The notes beneath the pieces were generated by a model, which was given only the letters and a program-made list of their open reading frames with translations, was not told the DNA's origin and did no database searches. The position numbers and the translations under genes were made by a program. This document shows, piece by piece, positions 58,569-64,000 of a stretch of DNA of 64,000 nucleotides. Numbering within the stretch: the first letter of the stretch is position 1; each line of letters opens with the position of its first letter. Location: the NCBI GenBank assembly GCA_964574325.1, contig CAZNMY010000020.1, positions 7,170-71,169 on the forward strand, given 5' to 3'. This DNA comes from CAMDPA01 sp964574325. GTDB lineage: Bacteria > Pseudomonadota > Alphaproteobacteria > Rhizobiales > Hyphomicrobiaceae.

Positions 58569-59606
58569 CTATCTGGAGGCGCATTTCCCCCAAACATCCG
58601 CCTCCAAGCCAGTAAGCTCGGCGCACAATGCGCGCCTGCGGGATTTCACAATATCAATAAATTTATCATGCCACGGCAGCCCCGCCTTACCCTTCCAATC
58701 TTGCCCAGGAAACGTCTGCCAATCGCCGCTTTGGCGAATTTCAAAATATCTCTCCACGTGCCTCAAGTAATACTCCATCTCATCGCTCAACTCCTTATCT
58801 CCATCAAAGCGGTGAAGGTTGCCTTTAATCAGAGTCGAAATTTTTTGATGATTATCAAGAATCTTCCTTTCTCTCTCCTTAGCAGAACCGACATCACCCT
58901 TTTTGTCTCTGAGGTCTAGGATTTCATTCCATGTTATCTTATCGTAGGAAAGGGCATTCTCCAAAGGAACAAATAGCGAGTCCAGCAACGCAGTGATCTG
59001 AGCTATTTTTTGTGCTCGAGGAACATTAACATGAGGGCCAGCCGGAGAAACCTGGCCCCCTTGGCGTTGAGACATGACTGTCAATACTCCCCACCCGATC
59101 AGAGGCACAACAAATAAAATCAGCGTAGCGCCGCCGATCCAAAAAACATTGGACGAAGCCATCTTGGAAGTTTTTTTCCGCGATGGCTCCGCTATGCGAG
59201 AGCCCAACACATCCTTTCCATTTACAGCGGCCTCGATTTGAGCAAACACTCGCAGTAGCGGTTGACCATCGCTTTGCCCTCCCCACCCCTCCAGGCTCTC
59301 ATATTGAATCAAGCCAAACCCAAATGGAGGCTCGGCATCATCTATTGTCAATGGAACAAGTATATTACGGCTCTTGCCGCTCATCGCTTCTTCAATTACC
59401 CATCGCGACTGGACTGAGAGCTTGCTCCACACCACAATTACGCACTTGGCTTGGCTTAGCTCATGCGCAAGTGTTTGATCCCATTGATTTCCAGGCAGAA
59501 GGCCTCTATCCCAAAAAACCGACCACCCCTTGTGCTCAATTGCAGCAACAATAGAACTTACTGTGTCGCGATCGCCACTTGCGTAGCTTACAAAAATGTC
59601 AGCCAT
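58569..59606 (-). CDS. TIR-domain protein with one transmembrane helix and a novel C-terminal region
   Basis: The product is 345 aa with AAGGA before ATG 59606. The TIR domain (1-130) reads ADIFVSYASGDRD, SVFWDRGLLPGNQWDQTLAH (BB-loop region) and SRWVIEEAMSG, with a Glu at 72-73 positioned like the NADase catalytic Glu. A Lys/Arg patch (143-148) precedes a transmembrane helix (154-178), so the TIR domain should be cytoplasmic and residues 180-345 extracytoplasmic. The latter part is helical with a heptad-like stretch and two cysteines; no family was recognised. It is AT-richer than the flanks. Probable roles are defence or NAD-linked signalling, by inference. Confidence 0.8.
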   Translation of the reverse strand: MADIFVSYASGDRDTVSSIVAAIEHKGWSVFWDRGLLPGNQWDQTLAHELSQAKCVIVVWSKLSVQSRWVIEEAMSGKSRNILVPLTIDDAEPPFGFGLIQYESLEGWGGQSDGQPLLRVFAQIEAAVNGKDVLGSRIAEPSRKKTSKMASSNVFWIGGATLILFVVPLIGWGVLTVMSQRQGGQVSPAGPHVNVPRAQKIAQITALLDSLFVPLENALSYDKITWNEILDLRDKKGDVGSAKERERKILDNHQKISTLIKGNLHRFDGDKELSDEMEYYLRHVERYFEIRQSGDWQTFPGQDWKGKAGLPWHDKFIDIVKSRRRALCAELTGLEADVWGKCASR

Positions 59607-59784
59607 CTGATTTCCTTAAGAAAATATCTTCCCTTCGGCACGCGGGGCGCTCCGCTTTACACTACCCGTGCGACAGCGTTCCATCACTCTCGCAAGAAAT
59701 TGGGACACACACAATTCCCGAGGACGTGGCTCGCCTACGTACGGCTCAGCAAAGGAAAATGTGTGTGTTCCCACTTTCCACCAC

Positions 59785-61023
59785 CTACCCCCTCCCACAC
59801 ACCCTCTTATGCTCGCTCATCGCGAACCTATCCGTCATGCCGGCCACGAAATCCCCGACGAGCCGCGCGCGCCGCCGCTCCGGCAGCCGCCCCGCCTCCT
59901 CGGCCCACGCTCGCGGCAGGGCGGTATCGTCGCTCATGTACCGGCCGATCAGATCGCGCACGATGCCCTGCGCGTTCTCCATGTCGCGGTTGACGACCGG
60001 ATGCCGGTAGAGCCGCTCGAACAGGAAGCGCCGGAGCGCGCCGATCTGGACGGCCATCGCCGGCGAGAACGCGACGACATCGTCGGCCGCACCACGGATG
60101 TCGTCGGCCGTGACGGGATCGAGCGCGGTGAGCCGGGCCCGCGCCTCGCCCACGACATCGCTCACGAGCACGGTGATCAGCCGCCGGACGACCTCGTAGA
60201 TGCGCCGCTGCGCTTCGGCCGCGTTGTGCCCCTCGGGCACGCCCGACAGAACCTCCCGCACCAGCGGCACCGACGCGAGATCCCCGGCCGCGATATGCCC
60301 CGCGCGCAAGCCGTCGTCGATGTCGTGCGTCATCCAGGCGATATCGTCGGAAACGGCGGCTACCTGCGCCTCGGCGGAGGCGCGGCGGTGGAGATCTAGG
60401 CTCATCCGCGCCTCGAAATGCCGGACGGCATGCAGCAACTGCCTGGTCGCCTGGGCCTCGGGCGAGGCGAGCGGCGGTCCGTTGTGCTTGATCAGCCCTT
60501 CCAGCGTCTCCCAGCACAGGTTGAGGCCGTCGAACGCGGCGTATTTGCGCTCGAGACGCGTCACGATGCGGAAGCTCTGCACGTTGTGATCGAAGCCGCC
60601 CCACGGCTGCAGAAGCGCATCGAGCACGCGCTCACCGGCATGGCCGAACGGGGGATGACCGAGATCGTGGGCGAGCGCCAGCGCCTCGGCGAGATCCTCG
60701 TCGAGCCGCAACTGGCGCGCCATCGTGCGGGCGATCTGGGCCACCTCGAGGCTGTGCGTCAGCCGGGTCCGGTAGTGGTCGCCCTCGTGATAGAGGAACA
60801 CCTGCGTCTTGTGCATCAGGCGGCGAAAGGCGGTCGAATGGAGCACCCGGTCGCGGTCGCGCTGGACGGGATTGCGCGTCGGGCAGGGCGTCTCGGGGTG
60901 GAGGCGGCCCCGGCTCGGCAGCCGGCTCGCCGCATAGAACGCCACCGAGCGCTCGCCCACGGCCAAGTCCGCCCCGTAGGCGAGCCGGGCGCCATCCGAG
61001 TGCGACCCATCAGCATGTGCCAT
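59785..61023 (-). CDS. dgt: Deoxyguanosinetriphosphate triphosphohydrolase-like protein
   Basis: HD-superfamily dNTPase (dGTPase type 2). The 412-aa product from ATG 61023 (GAGG 7 nt upstream) has RDRDRVLHSTAFRRLMHKTQ, the first metal His in RTRLTHSLEVAQIAR (His90), the HD pair in AHDLGHPPFGHAGE (His119, Asp120) and SFRIVTRLERKY. It controls dNTP pools. The frame is open further upstream but without family sequence. It normally sits next to argS; here the islet intervenes after its stop. Confidence 0.95.
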   Translation of the reverse strand: MAHADGSHSDGARLAYGADLAVGERSVAFYAASRLPSRGRLHPETPCPTRNPVQRDRDRVLHSTAFRRLMHKTQVFLYHEGDHYRTRLTHSLEVAQIARTMARQLRLDEDLAEALALAHDLGHPPFGHAGERVLDALLQPWGGFDHNVQSFRIVTRLERKYAAFDGLNLCWETLEGLIKHNGPPLASPEAQATRQLLHAVRHFEARMSLDLHRRASAEAQVAAVSDDIAWMTHDIDDGLRAGHIAAGDLASVPLVREVLSGVPEGHNAAEAQRRIYEVVRRLITVLVSDVVGEARARLTALDPVTADDIRGAADDVVAFSPAMAVQIGALRRFLFERLYRHPVVNRDMENAQGIVRDLIGRYMSDDTALPRAWAEEAGRLPERRRARLVGDFVAGMTDRFAMSEHKRVCGRG

Positions 61024-61194
61024 CTCGAGACCTCGCTCGGGTTGCCGGCACCTTCCGAGCCGGCACTTTCTCAGCCAGCACTTGGCCCCGGCCGATTCCC
61101 CACCTATCTTGGATAGAACCAGACGAGCTGCCGCGCAACGGCACGCCCCCACGGCGTGTCCCAGGCATCCCGCACACAACGAGCACGCCCGACG

Positions 61195-61539
61195 ATGACC
61201 GAGACATCCGCCGAGACCAATGTCGTGCTGACCGAGAACGCAGCCCGCCGCATCAGCCAGCTCGCGGCCGGGGAAGCGGATGCCAAGCTGTTCCGCGTCA
61301 GCGTGGAAGGCGGCGGCTGTTCCGGCTTCCAGTACAAGTTCGATCTGGTCGGCGAGCCCGAGGCGGGCGATCTGGTAATCGAGAGGGCGGGTGCGCGGAT
61401 GCTGGTCGATCCGGTTTCGCTGGACTACCTCAAGGGGTCGGAGATCGATTTCGTCGACGACCTGATGGGCGCGTCGTTCCGCGTGCGCAATCCCAACGCG
61501 CAGAGTTCTTGCGGATGCGGCACGAGCTTCTCGTTGTAG
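61195..61539 (+). CDS. erpA: A-type iron-sulfur carrier/insertion protein
   Basis: The product is 114 aa. The three conserved cysteines of the HesB/IscA/ErpA fold are present: Cys42 in EGGGCSGFQYKF and Cys106/Cys108 in SSCGCGTSFSL. It transfers [Fe-S] clusters to apo-targets. It is divergent from dgt, as in many Hyphomicrobiales. ATG 61195 fits the family length; the ribosome site is weak. The ErpA label is preferred over IscA by neighbourhood only. Confidence 0.92.
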   Translation: MTETSAETNVVLTENAARRISQLAAGEADAKLFRVSVEGGGCSGFQYKFDLVGEPEAGDLVIERAGARMLVDPVSLDYLKGSEIDFVDDLMGASFRVRNPNAQSSCGCGTSFSL

Positions 61540-61766
61540 GACTTTGCTGGACAGGCGGTGCGCTCGGTGGGCGCGCATCCTTCAAAGTAGGCTGGGTGGT
61601 CAAGCACTTGCGCGACCCAGCTCCAACCGCAGCACCGTGATTGCTGGGTCGCGGCCCGCCGAAACAGGCGTACCTTGACCGAGCCTACGACGAAGCCGTT
61701 GTCGTTGCCGGTATCTGCGCGTTGGAAAGGCGGTGTGCTCAGCGCCAGTACCTCAGCGCAAGTGCT

Positions 61767-62120
61767 TCAGAGCCAGTGCTGCGGCACCAGGTTGTACCAG
61801 CCGATCATCACGGCGAGGAACATGCTGGGATAGCAGCCGACGATCCGCGCGATCTGATCCTGGCGGGCGCGCAGCGCGAGCCAGCCGCTGAGCATGCACA
61901 GCATCGGCGTTGCCCACAGCACCATGTAGTTCGTGTCGAACAGGTTCGGCTGGGATGTGACGCCGGTCTGGGTCGCCCAGCGGTAGGGGTCCCCGACGTA
62001 TCCGACGAGCCCCGACCAATAGAACAGCATGCCGCACGCGATGATCGCGTTGGTGATGATCCAGAGGCGCGCCAGGAACGTCTTCGGCTTCCGCCGCGTA
62101 TCGTAGTAGGAAAGACTCAT
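61767..62120 (-). CDS. Hypothetical membrane protein (117 aa)
   Basis: From ATG 62120 with GAGGG 7 nt upstream. Three hydrophobic helices are visible: ARLWIITNAIIACGMLFYW, NYMVLWATPMLCMLSGWLAL and IVGCYPSMFLAVMIGWYNLV. A polar Tyr/Trp-rich loop (GDPYRWATQTGVTSQPNLF) lies between the first two. No family was recognised. Convergent with erpA. Confidence 0.7.
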   Translation of the reverse strand: MSLSYYDTRRKPKTFLARLWIITNAIIACGMLFYWSGLVGYVGDPYRWATQTGVTSQPNLFDTNYMVLWATPMLCMLSGWLALRARQDQIARIVGCYPSMFLAVMIGWYNLVPQHWL

Positions 62121-62368
62121 CTGTGGACCCTCGGCCTGTAGCTGCCGGAGCTGCATGAAAGGATGTTACGTGTACAGCGTTAAATTTCACTGAACGGTTG
62201 CGCGATCACGACGATCGGGCTCCGATGGCATATGACCGCGCAAGCGCCGTGCCGGCCGTGGCCGGTTTGCGGCGTATTTGGGGGATTCTTCCCACTCCTG
62301 CGCGGATTGCTCGAGCGGAAGTGCGGCCGTGAACTCTGTCGTTCGGACCAAAAGTTGAAGGCGGAATC

Positions 62369-63151
62369 ATGAGAATTGCCACCTGGAACATCAACGGCGT
62401 GAAGGCACGCATCGCCCAGCTCGAAGGCTGGCTGGCGTCGGCCCGGCCCGACGTGGTGTGCCTCCAGGAGATCAAGTCGGTCGACGAGGGCTTTCCCGCG
62501 GCCCCGCTGGAAGCGCTCGGCTACCACGTGGCGACGCACGGGCAGAAAGGCTTCAACGGCGTTGCAATCCTCTCGTTGACGCCACTGGAGGATGTGAAGC
62601 GCGGCCTGCCTGGCGACGACGAGGACGTGCAGTCGCGCTACATCGAAGCGCTCGTTCCCGCCTCGCGCGGTATCGTTCGCGTCGCGTCGATCTACCTGCC
62701 GAACGGCAATCCAATCGGCACCGACAAGTTCGCCTACAAATGCCGCTGGATGGACCGGCTGCATCGCCACATGCAGTCCCTGCTCGCTTTGGAAGAGCCC
62801 TTCGTGATGGCTGGCGACTACAACATCATCCCCGAGCCCGTCGACGCGAAGCAGCCCGAGCAGTGGCTGGGCGACGCGCTGTTCCAGCCCGAGAGCCGCG
62901 CAGCATGGCGGCAATACCTCGCGCTCGGCCTCACCGACGCGATCCGCGCCTGCCATCCCGGCCCCGGCGTCTATTCGTTCTGGGACTATCAGGCCGGAGC
63001 CTGGCAGAAGAACAATGGCATTCGCATCGACCATCTCCTGCTGTCACCGCAGGCAGCCGACCGCCTCGTCGCCGCCGATGTCGACAAATCCCCGCGTGGC
63101 ACCGAGAAGCCGTCCGACCACACACCGGTATGGGTCGAACTCGACGTCTGA
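62369..63151 (+). CDS. xthA: Exodeoxyribonuclease III
   Basis: AP endonuclease / 3' repair exonuclease. The 260-aa product has the EEP-fold motifs MRIATWNINGVKARI, VCLQEIKSVDEGFP (metal Glu), the catalytic VMAGDYNIIPEPVD (Asp, Asn), IRIDHLLLSPQAADRL and the C-terminal SDHTPVWVEL (Asp-His). It belongs to the E. coli Xth type by length. Its location beside erpA-dgt is usual in related genomes. Confidence 0.95.
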   Translation: MRIATWNINGVKARIAQLEGWLASARPDVVCLQEIKSVDEGFPAAPLEALGYHVATHGQKGFNGVAILSLTPLEDVKRGLPGDDEDVQSRYIEALVPASRGIVRVASIYLPNGNPIGTDKFAYKCRWMDRLHRHMQSLLALEEPFVMAGDYNIIPEPVDAKQPEQWLGDALFQPESRAAWRQYLALGLTDAIRACHPGPGVYSFWDYQAGAWQKNNGIRIDHLLLSPQAADRLVAADVDKSPRGTEKPSDHTPVWVELDV

Positions 63152-63300
63152 GCGGACGGCACCGCGCCGCTGCGCGTGCTCGGCCCGCATATGTTGTGAA
63201 TAATCCGCTGCCCCGCCGAATCCGTCAGCCGTCCCTGTTACGCTCGCCACCGACCAGATTCGCGGCGAATCGCGCGGATCTCGACCGCCGACCGGGGAAC

Positions 63301-63804
63301 ATGCCGATGAAGTCGATTGCGCATCTTGCAGGTATCGCGGGCCATCTCGCCGGCATTCTGGCGCTCGGCGCGTGCGCCCAGCTCCCCAACGTGAACGACA
63401 TCACGACCGGCTCGATCCTCCCCGCCCTGCCGTCCGCTTCATCACTCCTGCCCGTGACGAGCACCGGCAACGGTCCCCGCCCGCCCGAGCGCATCAGCGG
63501 CAACCTCTATCGCATCGACGCGTCTGATCGGAAGATCGACGATGCCATCCAGCGCGAGAACTACGGCCTGCTCCGCGCAGCCGAAAGCGCGAAGGAACTC
63601 GGCGGCTCGCATTTCATCGTCGTCAAGAGTTCCGAGGGCAGCGATCCCGGCAGCGCCCGCACGGGCGGCGCCAGCCAGCCCGCGAACCTGATCCGCGTGT
63701 TCCGCATCGACCCCGACATGACGCCGCCGATCGGCGCCATCGCGGTCGCCGAGATCATCCACTTCTTCGGCCCGAACTTCCGCCCCGCCCCGGCGCCGGG
63801 TTGA
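63301..63804 (+). CDS. Putative lipoprotein
   Basis: The product is 167 aa from ATG 63301. The N-terminal hydrophobic stretch ends in LALGACAQ, a plausible lipobox with the lipidated Cys at 25. After a Ser/Pro linker comes a small domain (RISGNLYRIDASDRKIDDAI, LGGSHFIVVKSSEGSDPGSA, IAVAEIIHFFG) resembling the CC0125/CC1285-type alphaproteobacterial lipoproteins in the order of its beta strands; this match is tentative. The remaining 196 bp to the window edge show no gene. Confidence 0.65.
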   Translation: MPMKSIAHLAGIAGHLAGILALGACAQLPNVNDITTGSILPALPSASSLLPVTSTGNGPRPPERISGNLYRIDASDRKIDDAIQRENYGLLRAAESAKELGGSHFIVVKSSEGSDPGSARTGGASQPANLIRVFRIDPDMTPPIGAIAVAEIIHFFGPNFRPAPAPG

Positions 63805-64000
63805 GCCGAGGTTTCCCACTCGACCACCCAACGGCCATCTCGCACGACTTCCGCAGCCGGGCAAGGCAGAAGTCGGGAGCGGACTCTGGGGAGGCGTGGT
63901 GATGACCCCAAAGGGCAGTGACGGCGCGCACTTCTCCCCGTCCTTAGGACGCGTCGCAGAATAATCGCTACGTGTCTCTCTGCTTTCGTGGCCTGATTGT

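Noticed and set aside
63805..64000. Start of another gene at the right window edge
   Set aside because: No frame with a ribosome site or recognisable sequence begins before the edge.

Overview
The window is about 64 kb of high-GC, densely coding chromosome from an alphaproteobacterium, most likely order Hyphomicrobiales (Rhizobiales). The basis is the gene content and order: an erpA / dgt / argS / SPOR protein / nagZ / scpA / scpB / tatA / tatB / tatC block, a fabA-fabB pair, a C-terminally extended IF-1 paralogue, a DUF1127 protein, and several orphan TctC/BUG-type substrate-binding proteins. Family or genus cannot be fixed from the sequence alone.

Layout. 0-6 kb: the start of fabB, then fabA (unsaturated fatty acid synthesis), then two related periplasmic BUG-type binding proteins on either side of a hybrid histidine kinase whose ATP-binding motifs look eroded. 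6-9 kb: a frameshifted GIY-YIG nuclease gene, a CMD-family protein, a small membrane protein and an SDR-like protein. 9-16.6 kb: thrS, a TAXI-type TRAP binding protein, a Pro/Ala-rich secreted Sel1-like protein, a DegP-like protease and a gentisate 1,2-dioxygenase-like bicupin with a His-Asp-His-Gly repeat expansion. 16.7-18.4 kb: a small nucleic-acid-binding cluster (cspA, a TTG-start small protein, infA-like). 18.6-22.7 kb: thiS-thiG-thiE, a CHAD protein and hemH. 22.8-29.6 kb: a GT-C-like membrane protein, a beta-solenoid membrane protein divergent from a DUF3754 protein, and prmA. 29.7-38.5 kb: a DUF1127 protein, an aminopeptidase P, a GMC oxidoreductase, a secreted unknown, a third BUG protein, a biotin-dependent carboxylase alpha subunit and a nucleoside 2-deoxyribosyltransferase. 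38.8-46.8 kb: a three-subunit molybdenum hydroxylase (FAD, Fe-S and Mo subunits), an ACMSD-like amidohydrolase, a MntA/HepT toxin-antitoxin pair and a UbiD-family decarboxylase. Together with the bicupin this suggests catabolism of aromatic or heterocyclic carboxylates. 46.9-55.9 kb: the minus-strand housekeeping block argS to tatC. 56.0-59.7 kb: an accessory islet. 59.8-63.8 kb: dgt, erpA, a small membrane protein, xthA and a lipoprotein.

The most unusual part is the islet at 56.0-59.7 kb. It separates argS from dgt, which are normally neighbours in this order, and part of it is AT-richer than its surroundings. It holds a frameshifted HlyC-like toxin-activating acyltransferase, a possible immunity-type protein with a following 55-aa ORF, a REP-associated Y1 transposase (RAYT), and a TIR-transmembrane protein. 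The RAYT gene is bracketed by inverted copies of a repeat with core GGGACAGCCACCA. A second inverted pair of the same repeat nearby encloses no transposase. A separate palindrome family (arm GGGTCAGACCC) occurs five times, four of them within 720 bp at 42.67-43.38 kb. One of these encodes the C-terminus of the molybdenum subunit and another sits just past the stop of a 51-aa membrane-protein gene. GC-rich Hyphomicrobiales-type repeats sit at 32.0, 38.5, 40.2 and 46.8 kb.

Start sites were moved inward wherever a Shine-Dalgarno match or family length supported it. No tRNA, rRNA or CRISPR array was found.
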